From: CAVQUE01 sp046290435
GTDB lineage: Bacteria; Actinomycetota; Acidimicrobiia; Acidimicrobiales; UBA8592
NCBI GenBank assembly: GCA_046290435.1
Contig: JBKAGO010000045.1
Location: 1 to 64,000, forward strand
Reading direction: 5' to 3'
Length of the DNA stretch: 64,000 nt
Below, piece by piece: positions 42,186 through 50,237 of this stretch. The first letter of the stretch is position 1. Each line of letters opens with the position of its first letter. The notes below the pieces were generated by a model. The model searched no databases, was not told the origin of the DNA, and saw nothing but the letters and a program-made list of their open reading frames with translations. The translations under genes and the position numbers were made by a program.

Positions 42186-43451
42186 ATGAGCGGGCAGGCC
42201 GCCGATGCCGTGCGGATCGACGACCTGGTCGACCCGGTGTTCCCGCCCGGCGTCGCCGATGCGCTCGCCGGCGCCGCCGCCGCCCTGGAGGCCATCGACT
42301 GGACGCCCCAAGCAGTGCTCGACGCCGCCATCGCCGAGGCCGGCGGACTCGACGACTTCGGCGACGACTTCGACGAGCCCGTGATCAGCGGCGGGCTCGC
42401 CATGCAGGTGCGCGTCGCCGCCGAGAGCACCCGGCTGAGCGACGCCGGCAAGGTGAGCGCCTGGCGGTCTCTGGTCGAAGCCGCTCGCAACCGGCTGCTC
42501 GTCGTCGACCAGCTGCGCCGCCACCCCGAGATCGCCGACATCGACATCCGACGGCCGATCGTCATCGCCGGCCAGGCCCGCACCGGCACCACGCATCTGC
42601 ACAACCTGATCTCTTCGGATCCGGCGCTGCGGTCGCTGCCGTACTGGGAGAGCCTCGAGCCGGTGCCGCCGCTGGACGAGCAGGGCCGCAGCTTCGACGT
42701 CGACCCTCGGTGGGAGCGCTGTGCGCAGAAGACCGGCGGCCTCGACTACGCGCTGCCGTTGTTCAAGCGCATGCACGACATGTACCCCGACCACGTGCAC
42801 GAGGAGATCCAGCTGATGGCCTCGGCGTTCGGCGGGATGCTCTTCGAGAGCGGCCGGGCCGAGCCGTTGTGGCGCGACTGGTACCTGGCGAGCGACCAGA
42901 CGCCGGTGTACCGCTGGACCAGGACCGTCTTGCAGGTGCTCACGCATCTCGGCGGCGGCGACCGGTGGGTGCTCAAGAGCCCCCAGCACGTCGAACAGAT
43001 CGGGCCGCTGATGGCCGCGTTCCCCGACGCGGTGGTGGTGTTCACCCACCGCGACCCGGTCGAGGTCACGGCCTCGGTGTCGACGATGATCGCCTACACC
43101 GCCCGCATGTCCCACCAAGCCGAGGCGTTGGCCGACGTCGGGCGCTACTGGGTCGACCGCATCGAGCGCATGTTCCGCGCCGGTGTCGACCAACGCGATC
43201 TGGTGCCGGCGGAGCAGTCGATGGACGTCCGCTTCGACGACTTCATGGCCGACGACATCGCCATGGTCCGCCGCATCTACGACTTCGCCGACCAGCCCTT
43301 CGACGACGCCGTCGAAGCCCACATGGCCGCCTTCATGGCCGACCATCCCCGCGGCAAACACGGCCGTATCACCTACGACCTGTCGATGTTCGGCATCGAC
43401 CCCGCTGAGCGCGCCGCTGCGCTGGCCTTCTACCGCGAACGGTTCTTGTAG
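42186..43451 (+). CDS. Sulfotransferase family protein
   Basis: A 421-residue PAPS-dependent sulfotransferase-like protein. The 5'-phosphosulfate loop reads PIVIAGQARTGTTHLHNLI and the 3'-phosphate region VVVFTHRDPVEVTASV. LKSPQHVEQI holds the Lys-Ser-Pro motif of this subgroup, which is abundant in mycobacteria and Acidimicrobiia next to SDRs. The ATG at 42186 follows GGGGAG; an in-frame GTG at 42168 is less likely. An acceptor such as an alcohol made by the upstream SDR is possible but unproven. Confidence 0.88.
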   Translation: MSGQAADAVRIDDLVDPVFPPGVADALAGAAAALEAIDWTPQAVLDAAIAEAGGLDDFGDDFDEPVISGGLAMQVRVAAESTRLSDAGKVSAWRSLVEAARNRLLVVDQLRRHPEIADIDIRRPIVIAGQARTGTTHLHNLISSDPALRSLPYWESLEPVPPLDEQGRSFDVDPRWERCAQKTGGLDYALPLFKRMHDMYPDHVHEEIQLMASAFGGMLFESGRAEPLWRDWYLASDQTPVYRWTRTVLQVLTHLGGGDRWVLKSPQHVEQIGPLMAAFPDAVVVFTHRDPVEVTASVSTMIAYTARMSHQAEALADVGRYWVDRIERMFRAGVDQRDLVPAEQSMDVRFDDFMADDIAMVRRIYDFADQPFDDAVEAHMAAFMADHPRGKHGRITYDLSMFGIDPAERAAALAFYRERFL

Positions 43452-43455
43452 GGCT

Positions 43456-43542
43456 GGGGTCAAGTCGTACTTTCAACCAACTCCAGGGCACGCGGCCCTG
43501 GGCCCTCCTGTGATGAGTTGGTTGAAAGTACGACTTGACCCC
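43456..43542. repeat. Long palindromic element, family (i), copy 2
   Basis: Perfect 27-base arms (43456-43482 / 43516-43542) around a 33-base centre, starting five bases after the sulfotransferase stop. The arms begin ggggtcaagtcgtactttc. The left arm is identical to the half element at 62556-62582. Arm and centre lengths equal those of the copy at 14183. Confidence 0.85.
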
Positions 43543-43572
43543 GGTGGTAGGGCCCAGTGGTGCCCAAGCCGT

Positions 43573-43983
43573 TCACGCCGTTGGCATCGGTCGTGGCCGG
43601 GTGGCCAGGGGGTGGCGGGCGGAGCGCGCGCGGAAGTGGGCGGCGGCGGCCGCGCTCGCGGCCGGGTCGGCCCTGATGGTGTCGATCGCGGACTCCAGCG
43701 TCCGGCGGACCTCCCGGTGCCACGTGGCCAGGACGACGGGATCGGCGGGATCGCCAGGGCTCGCCGGCGCCTCGATGCCGACCGACGCCAACAGCGCACC
43801 GGTTGCTTCGATGTCCCAGCGGAGGAACGGCGCCACGGCATCGACGCCCGCAGCCAGGGCCTCGAGTGTGGTGACGGCGCCACGCAGGATGTCGGCGGTG
43901 TAGGCGTCGGTCACCTCGGGAGCGACGAGTTCGCGCAGGATCCGGGCGACGCCCGCGAGCTGGTCCGCGACGTCGGGCTGCAT
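43573..43983 (-). CDS. Small helical protein following an APH-like kinase
   Basis: A 136-residue Ala-rich protein predicted to be largely alpha-helical (VADQLAGVARILRELVAPEVTDAY opens it). It starts at an ATG that overlaps the stop of a 22-codon ORF (TGATG), itself coupled to the upstream phosphotransferase gene. Small proteins of this kind commonly follow phosphotransferase-family genes in actinobacterial acyl-CoA or alcohol catabolic clusters. No enzymatic motif is visible. Confidence 0.65.
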   Translation of the reverse strand: MQPDVADQLAGVARILRELVAPEVTDAYTADILRGAVTTLEALAAGVDAVAPFLRWDIEATGALLASVGIEAPASPGDPADPVVLATWHREVRRTLESAIDTIRADPAASAAAAAHFRARSARHPLATRPRPMPTA

Positions 43984-44051
43984 CAGGCGCCGATCTGCTC
44001 GGGGCCGTCGGAGGCCATCAGGCTGATCCTCTGCGATCTCTCGGCGGGCAT
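43983..44051 (-). CDS. 22-residue coupling ORF made by partial duplication
   Basis: An ORF of 22 codons begins in the TGATG that ends the phosphotransferase and ends in the TGATG that starts the next gene. Its last codons (QIGA, stop) repeat the last codons of the phosphotransferase because an 18-base string occurs at both 43980 and 44048. It may only maintain ribosome transit after a tandem duplication. Whether a stable peptide is made is unknown. Confidence 0.3.
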   Translation of the reverse strand: MPAERSQRISLMASDGPEQIGA

Positions 44052-45010
44052 CAGGCGCCGATCTGGTCGAGGAGCAGGCGGTGGATGCCCACCGGGCTCT
44101 GGTGGATGCGGTCGAGGCGGCCCTCGGCGAAGGCGCGCATCCCGGTGACCACGATGACCGCCAGCTTGAGGTTCGCCAGCACCTGCCACCAGCGCAGGGC
44201 CTCGGGATCCACGGTGCGACCCGTGGTGGCCGACCACCGTTCGAGCAGGTGGGCGGGCTCCCACACCCCCGGGATCCGGTGCTCCCGGGCCCGCAACGGG
44301 TTGGTCACCCACCCGAGATCCTCGTGGGGATCGCCCAGATGCGCGGTCTCCCAGTCGAGCACCGCCGTCACCCGGTCGCCGTCGAGCAGCACGTTCCCCG
44401 GCTTGAAGTCGCCGTGGACCAGCACCGTGGCCTCGTTGGCGGGGGCGTGGTCGCGGAGCCAACCGATCACGAAGGTGAGCTCCGGCTCCGGTTCGAGCTG
44501 CTCGCGTCGCAGCTCGGTCTCCCAGTGCTCGACGGCCGCCATCGCAGCGTGGGGCCCGGGGTCGGCGAGGACGTCGCCGAGATCGAGCGCAGCCCAGTCG
44601 ACCTGGTGGATGGCCGCCAGCTGGTCGTAGATCCGGTGCGCGAGCGCCTTCCACTCGGCCTCGGGCCGCTCGCCGGCCAGGACCAGGCCGTCGCAGACTC
44701 CGGTGACGAGATCCATGACCAGGCAGGGACGACCGCAGCGCTCGTCGGTGAGGTCTGCCCACCGCAGCCGCGGCGCCGGCACGGCCGTTTCCTCGAGCGC
44801 CCGGAGTACCGCCGCCTCGACTGCCCGGTCGGTGACGAGCACGCTGCCCGGGGGGTCGCGGCGCGCGATGAGTCGGTGGTGGGCGCCGCCCCAGGCGGCG
44901 TCGACGACCCAGTTCTCCCGGGAGAACCCACCGGCGGTTCGCCCGACGATGTCGACCGTCACCGGTTCGCCGACCTCATCGGTGAGCCAGCGGCGCAGCT
45001 CGTCCCTCAC
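44051..45010 (-). CDS. Phosphotransferase family protein (APH/choline-kinase fold)
   Basis: A 319-residue small-molecule kinase. The catalytic loop VHGDFKPGNVLLD and metal-binding VLDWETAHLGDPHEDLGW are diagnostic; the N-lobe starts GRTAGGFSRENWVV (nucleotide loop) with Arg and Lys contacts in HRLIARRDPP. Family members phosphorylate aminoglycosides, alcohols or lipids. The GTG at 45010 overlaps the amidohydrolase stop (GTGA). The neighbourhood (amidohydrolase, TetR, sulfotransferase, SDR) suggests catabolism or modification of a hydroxylated lipid or terpenoid rather than antibiotic resistance. Confidence 0.88.
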   Translation of the reverse strand: MRDELRRWLTDEVGEPVTVDIVGRTAGGFSRENWVVDAAWGGAHHRLIARRDPPGSVLVTDRAVEAAVLRALEETAVPAPRLRWADLTDERCGRPCLVMDLVTGVCDGLVLAGERPEAEWKALAHRIYDQLAAIHQVDWAALDLGDVLADPGPHAAMAAVEHWETELRREQLEPEPELTFVIGWLRDHAPANEATVLVHGDFKPGNVLLDGDRVTAVLDWETAHLGDPHEDLGWVTNPLRAREHRIPGVWEPAHLLERWSATTGRTVDPEALRWWQVLANLKLAVIVVTGMRAFAEGRLDRIHQSPVGIHRLLLDQIGA

Positions 45011-46161
45011 GACACCCCGTACAGCCGTGCCGCCGTGCCGCCCAGCACCTTGGCGCGGATGTCGTCGGGGATGTCGGCCAGCACCTCGCGTATGTAGGGC
45101 ACCGGGCCGACGGCCGGAGTGCGGGGGCCCGGGTGCTGGCAGGTGGGGTGGGGGAAGTCGGTCTCGAACATCATGTTGTCCGGGTAGGCGAGCAGCGCCG
45201 AGGTGAGGTGATCGCGCTCATACCAGAAGCACCCGTAGATCTGGCGACGGAAGTACTCCGAGGGCAGCAGGTCGTACTCGGGGTTCTCGTCGGTGACGCC
45301 GCTGTTGCGCCACTGCCAGTCATAGGACTCAAGAGCGGCCGGGATGGGACCCACCCCGCTCTCGACCGAGACGAAGGCGACCTCGGGGAAGCGGTGACAC
45401 ACGCCGCCGTGGATGAGGTCGGAGATGCAGGCCAGGTTGTCCATGAACAGCATCGACGAGATCCGCGAGAAGTTGGCGCGAAATCCGAGGTCGGCGCCGA
45501 GGGCGAACTCCTCGCCCATGCGCCCGCCGCCGATGTGGAAGTTCACCGGCACGCGGGCGTCGCGCACCGTGGCCCAGATGGGATCCCAGTGCCGGTCCCA
45601 CAGGCGTGGCTGGTCGAACTTGGCGGGGGAGTTGCAGAAGTTGATGCCCCGGTGCCCGAGGTCCACGCAGCGTTCGATCTCCGCGATCGAGGCGTCAAGG
45701 TCCCAGAACGGCACCGATGTGATGGGGAGGAGCCGGTCCGGGGCCACCGATGCGAAGTCGGTCTGGAAGTCGTTGTAGGCGCGTACCGCCTCGAGCGCGA
45801 ACGCCGGGTCGCCGTGGTCGGTCCACGCGCCGGCGCCGAAGCCGCCGAGGTTCGGGTACAGGACCTGCGCGGTGATGTCGTGTTCGTCCATGTGGGCGAC
45901 GCGGGCCACCGGGTCCCATGCGGCGCGGGGCATGTCCGCGTAGGTGCGGGGGCCGTCGGGGAGGGTTCCGTCGAAGCCGGCCATGGCGGTGTTGCCGGGC
46001 TTCGAATAGGGCCGACCGTTGACGACCCACATGTCGTAGCCGTCGATGCACTCGACGTGGGGGATCAGCTCTCCCCACTTCGAGGCCATACGTGAGGTCC
46101 AGGTGTCGGGGGGCTCGGTGATGTGGGTGTCGACATCGATGACCGGGTGGGCTGTCGGCAT
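45007..46161 (-). CDS. Amidohydrolase-2 family metal-dependent hydrolase
   Basis: A 384-residue TIM-barrel hydrolase or decarboxylase of the amidohydrolase-2 group. VIDVDTHITEPPDTW carries the D-x-H metal pair, VNFHIGGGRMGEEF a further His, ESGVGPIPAALESYDW the conserved E-S-G and FETDFPHP the catalytic Asp. Such proteins decarboxylate or hydrolyse aromatic and lactone substrates. The ATG at 46161 begins MPTAHPVIDVDTH; the longer frame is not protein-like. It is divergent from the TetR gene and first in a coupled run with the kinase gene. Confidence 0.92.
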   Translation of the reverse strand: MPTAHPVIDVDTHITEPPDTWTSRMASKWGELIPHVECIDGYDMWVVNGRPYSKPGNTAMAGFDGTLPDGPRTYADMPRAAWDPVARVAHMDEHDITAQVLYPNLGGFGAGAWTDHGDPAFALEAVRAYNDFQTDFASVAPDRLLPITSVPFWDLDASIAEIERCVDLGHRGINFCNSPAKFDQPRLWDRHWDPIWATVRDARVPVNFHIGGGRMGEEFALGADLGFRANFSRISSMLFMDNLACISDLIHGGVCHRFPEVAFVSVESGVGPIPAALESYDWQWRNSGVTDENPEYDLLPSEYFRRQIYGCFWYERDHLTSALLAYPDNMMFETDFPHPTCQHPGPRTPAVGPVPYIREVLADIPDDIRAKVLGGTAARLYGVS

Positions 46162-46246
46162 GGCCTGAACTCCTCGTGGCTGGATGGCGGCCGACCGCCT
46201 CGGTCGGGCTCTTGCGCTGTGCAGGCCGCTCGCCCTGGAGCGCTGC

Positions 46247-46262
46247 GTATACATCGTATACT
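46247..46262. promoter_or_regulatory. TetR-type operator overlapping a -10 box
   Basis: gtatac-atc-gtatac (46247-46261) is an inverted repeat of two palindromic hexamers. TATACT (46257-46262) inside it is a strong -10 box whose start point would fall at about 46269. This fits autorepression by the TetR protein encoded immediately downstream and control of the divergent amidohydrolase gene. Confidence 0.55.
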
Positions 46263-46268
46263 CGGGCT

Positions 46269-46346
46269 ATGACCGGTGTCACCACTGTCGAGAAGGACCC
46301 GGCCCCCGGCGCCGGAGTGCGCGTGTCGCGGGCCGTATCGGCATGA
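46269..46346 (+). CDS. 25-residue leader ORF overlapping tetR
   Basis: The ATG at 46269 lies six bases after TATACT, the position of a leaderless start. Its 25-codon frame ends in TGA that overlaps the ATG of the TetR gene (ATGA). It could couple translation of the regulator, which lacks a clear ribosome-binding site. A stable peptide is not implied. Confidence 0.35.
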   Translation: MTGVTTVEKDPAPGAGVRVSRAVSA

Positions 46347-47023
46347 CCTCTGCCTCGTCGACCGAGCCGGCTTCGCGGCAGGGCCTCAGTCGCGAGCGCA
46401 TCCTCGACGCCGCCGAAGCGCTGTTGTCGGCCGGTCAACCGTTCACCATGCGTGGCATCGCCGAGCGCCTCGATGTCACCGCCATGGCGCTCTACCGGTG
46501 GTTCGCCAACAAGGACGAGCTGCTCACTGCCCTCACCGAACGTATCGGCGGGCCGTCCCCGGCCGTCGCCGGCACCGATGGGCCCTGGGCCGATCGGGCG
46601 TTGCGGTTCGCGATCGGGATCCGCCGCGGATTGCTGGCACACCTGCCGTTGCTCCAGATCGAAGGTGCGGGCCGGCGCCTCGCCGCCAACGTGTACCTCA
46701 GCGCCGACGAGGGCCTGCGGCTGATGCTCGAGCTGGGTTACCGGGATCGTGCCGCGGTCGACACCTACCGGGTGCTCTTCTGGTCGGTTCTCAACCACTG
46801 CCTCGTCATCGACGCCACCGACGCGATGCCGGCGATTGCCACTCCCGGCCAGGTCACCGAGCAGGTCATCGAGGAGGCCGGCGACGAACTCCTCGAGCGG
46901 ATGCCCACCCTCGCCGGGCTCCTCGAACACTTCACCGCCGTGGATGCCGACGAGTTCTTCGAGCGGTCGATGCGGGTGGTGATCGCCGGGATCGAGGCCG
47001 GCGCGCCGAACCGCCGGCGCTGA
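46343..47023 (+). CDS. TetR-family transcriptional regulator
   Basis: A 226-residue repressor. The N-terminal helix-turn-helix reads SRERILDAAEALLSAGQPFTMRGIAERLDVTAMALYRWFANKDELL across residues about 15-62, with recognition helix MALYRWFANK. The C-terminal ligand-binding domain is all-helical. Its probable operator is the gtatac palindrome 80 bases upstream, and its likely targets are itself and the divergent amidohydrolase-kinase genes. It is convergent with the gene at 47037 with a 13-base gap. Ligand unknown. Confidence 0.9.
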   Translation: MTSASSTEPASRQGLSRERILDAAEALLSAGQPFTMRGIAERLDVTAMALYRWFANKDELLTALTERIGGPSPAVAGTDGPWADRALRFAIGIRRGLLAHLPLLQIEGAGRRLAANVYLSADEGLRLMLELGYRDRAAVDTYRVLFWSVLNHCLVIDATDAMPAIATPGQVTEQVIEEAGDELLERMPTLAGLLEHFTAVDADEFFERSMRVVIAGIEAGAPNRRR

Positions 47024-47036
47024 TCGGCGCGGCCCC

Positions 47037-48149
47037 TCAGACGATCAGGGTGAGCGAGCCCGTGCCGGTCTCGCCGCTCGCGCCATGGATGGCCACCGGC
47101 GCGATCCGGTGCGCCGGCCGCTCGACGCTGCCGTCGGCCAGGACCACGTCGGCGGGGTGGCCGACGTCCCAGGTCTCGTGCTCCACCACGTCGACGCCAC
47201 GCCACACGCCGAGGCCACGACGGTCGTTCCATCCCCCGGAGTAGCCCAGCCCCGCCATGACGAAGGTCGATGGTGCCGAGACGGTCTCGAACAGCACACG
47301 CTCGCCGTCGTCGAGGTGGACCTCCCACGTGGCCGACGCGAACCGCCGGGTGTCGTCGTGCAGCACGGGGGCGAGGCTCGCGTGCACCACGTGCCGCTCG
47401 GTGCCGGGATCGTCCCAGGAACGCAGCAGGCCGGTGAGGTAGGGCTGGCCGCGATCGCGGGCGGCGAGCTGGACGTGACCGGCCCATCTCGATGTCGTGA
47501 AGAACAGGAACGCGAAGCGGACGTCGACGGCGGGCTCGGCCCGCGATGCTGCGGCTGCCGCCGGTGCGGCCGTGGCGGGAGGAGGTCCGGTGGTGGGTTC
47601 GGCGATGCCGACGTTGGCCCGCACGCCCCAACTGTGGTCGCGGCAGCCCCACCAGTCGTCCACCCGGATCTCGCCATCGGCGGTCGTGATGACGCCGTCC
47701 ACGCGGCCCACCTGGTCGAAGCGCTGGTAGTCCTCCACGACGCGACCGTCGCGGCGCGTGAAGTGCGGGCGCTCCTCCTCGGGGGCGAGCAGTGCCGTCC
47801 AGGTGAGGTCCAGGGCGATCCCGTGGTCGCCCGGTTCGACGACCAGTCGATGCCGCTCCATGGGAACGACGGGCTCGACCCGGAGGGGGCCGGCCACGGT
47901 CTCGAAGCGGGGGCGCAGCGAGCGCGACACTCGCAGGTTGTGCTGCCGGGACCCGGTCAGCACCATGACGCCCCCGTCGAGCACGTTCATGTTCGAGTAC
48001 ACGCCCATCGTCACCTGCACCGCCGCCGAGCCCGCCGGGTCGTAGCCGGCGAACCACCAGCGGTCGAAGAACCGGGGGTCACTCGTGCCGACGTGATCGA
48101 AGGTGGTGGGCAGCTGGTGCCACAGGCTGTCGTCGAGTGGGGAGAGCAC
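47037..48149 (-). CDS. Uncharacterised beta-rich protein (AttH/lipocalin-like)
   Basis: A 370-residue protein without a signal peptide, rich in beta strands and Trp: WHQLPTTFDHVGTSDPRFFDRWWF opens it across residues 8-31, with DDWWGCRDHSWGVR in the middle and SGGWNDRRGLGVWRG near the end. The two-lobed arrangement with D-x-S-W-G-x-R recalls carotenoid 1,2-hydratase (CrtC)/AttH-type double lipocalins and related DUF7064-like proteins, but I cannot assign it securely. The GTG at 48149 follows GGAGG. Lipid or terpenoid chemistry would fit the neighbours. Function unknown. Confidence 0.75.
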   Translation of the reverse strand: MLSPLDDSLWHQLPTTFDHVGTSDPRFFDRWWFAGYDPAGSAAVQVTMGVYSNMNVLDGGVMVLTGSRQHNLRVSRSLRPRFETVAGPLRVEPVVPMERHRLVVEPGDHGIALDLTWTALLAPEEERPHFTRRDGRVVEDYQRFDQVGRVDGVITTADGEIRVDDWWGCRDHSWGVRANVGIAEPTTGPPPATAAPAAAAASRAEPAVDVRFAFLFFTTSRWAGHVQLAARDRGQPYLTGLLRSWDDPGTERHVVHASLAPVLHDDTRRFASATWEVHLDDGERVLFETVSAPSTFVMAGLGYSGGWNDRRGLGVWRGVDVVEHETWDVGHPADVVLADGSVERPAHRIAPVAIHGASGETGTGSLTLIV

Positions 48150-48190
48150 ACGATCCTCCGGCGGTCGTGATCGAACTTCTTGCGGGCCAG

Positions 48191-48658
48191 TTACCCCGTG
48201 CCCCAGTCGTAAGACTGGGACACGAGGCGGAGATAGGTCATCGTCTCGACGCTCGATACGCCGTCGATGGGGCGAATGCGGTCGTTGACGAGGTCGAGCA
48301 GGCGTTCGGCGTCGATGCACACGACCTCGGCCAGGATGTCGTAGCGGCCGGTGACGATGACCGTGTACCGCACGTCGTTCATCGAGGCGAGCTGTCCCGC
48401 GACGATCTTGACGTCGCCGTCGACGTTGACGCCCAGCATGGCCTGGAACGGCAGGCCGAGCCGGGCCGGATCGGTGACCGCGACGATCGACATCACGCCC
48501 CGATCGATCAGCCGGTTGACCCGCTGTCGCGTCGCCGCCTCGGAGAGCCCGACGATCGGGCTGAGCTGGGCGTAGGGCAGACGACCGTCGTCCTGGAGCG
48601 CCCGGATGATGGCCTTGTCGACATCGTCGAGTTCGGCGCCGTTGATGCCGTCGTTCAC
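48191..48658 (-). CDS. Lrp/AsnC-family transcriptional regulator
   Basis: A 155-residue feast/famine regulator. The winged helix-turn-helix (ELDDVDKAIIRALQDDGRLP, then LSEAATRQRVNRLIDRGVM) is followed by the RAM effector domain (VKIVAGQLASMNDVRYTVIVTG) that binds an amino acid or amine. The GTG at 48658 is the first codon of the frame. It lies seven bases after the aminotransferase gene and is probably co-transcribed with it, so it is the natural candidate to control the polyamine catabolic genes around it and to bind the shared 13-base motif. Confidence 0.92.
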   Translation of the reverse strand: MNDGINGAELDDVDKAIIRALQDDGRLPYAQLSPIVGLSEAATRQRVNRLIDRGVMSIVAVTDPARLGLPFQAMLGVNVDGDVKIVAGQLASMNDVRYTVIVTGRYDILAEVVCIDAERLLDLVNDRIRPIDGVSSVETMTYLRLVSQSYDWGTG

Positions 48659-48665
48659 CCGGTCA

Positions 48666-50048
48666 TCATGCCCCGGCGCCGACGAACGTCGACATCTTCG
48701 CCATGGCCTCGGTCAACGCCGTGCGCAGGGTCTGGTTGACGAAGTCGAACTCGTCGGGACCGGCCACCAACGGTGGCGACAGCTGGATGACCGGTTCGCC
48801 ACGGTCGTCGGCCCGACAGATCAGGCCCAGCTCCAGCAGGCGGTTCGACAGGAAGCCCCGCAGCAGGAAGTCGGCCTCGGCGGCGCTGAAGGTCTCGCGG
48901 GTGTCGCGGTCCTTGACCAACTCGACGCCGTAGAAGTAGCCCGCGCCACGGACCTGTCCGACGATGGGCAGGTCGAGGAGGTCGTCGAGGGCGGCACGGA
49001 ACGCGTCTTGATGGTCGAGCACCCGCTGGTTGAGCTTCTCCTCCTCCATGATCTTCAGGTTCTCGATCGCCACCGCCGTCGACACGGGATGGCCGGCGAA
49101 GGTGAAGCCATGCAGGAACGAGTGGGCGCCACCCTCGAAGGGTTCGGCCAGCCGGTCGCTGACGAGCATGGCGCCCAGCGGCGCGTAGCCCGAGGTCAGC
49201 CCCTTGGCGCAGGTGATGATGTCGGGCTGGTACCCGAATCGTTCCGCACCGAAGGTGTGGCCGAGGCGCCCGAACGCGCAGATGACCTCGTCGCTTACGA
49301 ACAGCACGTCGTGCTCGTCGCAGATCTCGCGGACCCTGTCGAAGTAGCCCTCCGGCGGAACGAAGCAGCCGCCGGTGTTCTGCACGGGCTCGAGGAACAC
49401 CGCGGCCACCGAGTCCGGGCCCTCGCGCATGATCATCTGCTCGATGTCATCGGCGCAGGTGAGCGTGCACGCCGGCTTGTCGCCACACATGTAGCAGCGG
49501 TACTGGTTGGTGTTCGCGACCGTGAAGGCGCCCGGCACGAGCGGCTCGAACTCGGTGCGGATGGAGGGCAGGCCGGTGATGGAGAGCGCGCCGAGCGACG
49601 TCCCGTGGTACGACAGGTACCGGCTGATCACCTTGTGCTTGTTGGGCTTGCCCACGGCCTTCCAGTACGACCGTGCGAGCTTCCAGGCCGACTCGACCGA
49701 CTCGGATCCGCCGCTGGTGAAGAACACCCGGTTGATGTCGCCCGGTGCAGCCGCGGCGAGCATGCCGGCCAACTCGATGGCAGTTGGATGGGTGTAGGTC
49801 CACAGGGGGAAGTACGCCAGCTTGCGGGCCTGGGTGGCGCCGGCGGCTGCGAGACGCTCCCGGCCGTGGCCCACCTGGCTCACGAACAGGCCGGCGAGGC
49901 CGTCGAAGTACCGCTTGCCCTGGTCGTCCCAGACGTAGCAGCCCTCGCCGTGGTCGATGATCGGGGCTCGGTCGACGCCGCGTCCGAGGGTGGAGAACTG
50001 GCCCCACAGGTGCCGTTCGGCGACGGCGGTGAGCTCGTCGTGTTGCAT
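48666..50048 (-). CDS. Class III aminotransferase (probable omega-amino acid or polyamine)
   Basis: A 460-residue PLP enzyme. Visible are the phosphate-binding FFTSGGSESVESAWKLAR, the Asp of LFVSDEVICAFGRLG and the Schiff-base Lys in IITCAKGLTSGYAPLGA. The family transfers amino groups from putrescine, beta-alanine, taurine or similar to pyruvate or 2-oxoglutarate. An unusual Cys-rich stretch CYMCGDKPACTLTC lies near residue 185. The ATG at 50048 starts MQHDELTAVAERHLW. It is divergent from an aldehyde dehydrogenase gene and near a polyamine importer, so putrescine or an aminated aldehyde is the best guess at substrate. Confidence 0.9.
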   Translation of the reverse strand: MQHDELTAVAERHLWGQFSTLGRGVDRAPIIDHGEGCYVWDDQGKRYFDGLAGLFVSQVGHGRERLAAAGATQARKLAYFPLWTYTHPTAIELAGMLAAAAPGDINRVFFTSGGSESVESAWKLARSYWKAVGKPNKHKVISRYLSYHGTSLGALSITGLPSIRTEFEPLVPGAFTVANTNQYRCYMCGDKPACTLTCADDIEQMIMREGPDSVAAVFLEPVQNTGGCFVPPEGYFDRVREICDEHDVLFVSDEVICAFGRLGHTFGAERFGYQPDIITCAKGLTSGYAPLGAMLVSDRLAEPFEGGAHSFLHGFTFAGHPVSTAVAIENLKIMEEEKLNQRVLDHQDAFRAALDDLLDLPIVGQVRGAGYFYGVELVKDRDTRETFSAAEADFLLRGFLSNRLLELGLICRADDRGEPVIQLSPPLVAGPDEFDFVNQTLRTALTEAMAKMSTFVGAGA

Positions 50049-50114
50049 GCTTGCTCCGGTTCTGGGTTTCCGTGCCTCCACCGATTCAACACGCCAGGGG
50101 GGCATTCGGCAACT

Positions 50115-50127
50115 GATTCCGTTGTCG
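50115..50127. promoter_or_regulatory. Shared motif gattccgttgtcg, copy 1
   Basis: This 13-base string lies between the divergent aminotransferase and aldehyde dehydrogenase genes and recurs exactly at 56096-56108 between the importer and oxidase genes. It is a candidate binding site for the regulator of the polyamine genes. Confidence 0.4.
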
Positions 50128-50237
50128 GGCGTCACTTTCGCATCAGAAACGAGCGAGATCCTGGAGTCGGCGCGTTCGGCGTCACTACTGTGGCGGAACC
50201 CGACGGGTACATCTCTCGAACGACAGGACGGTCAGCA

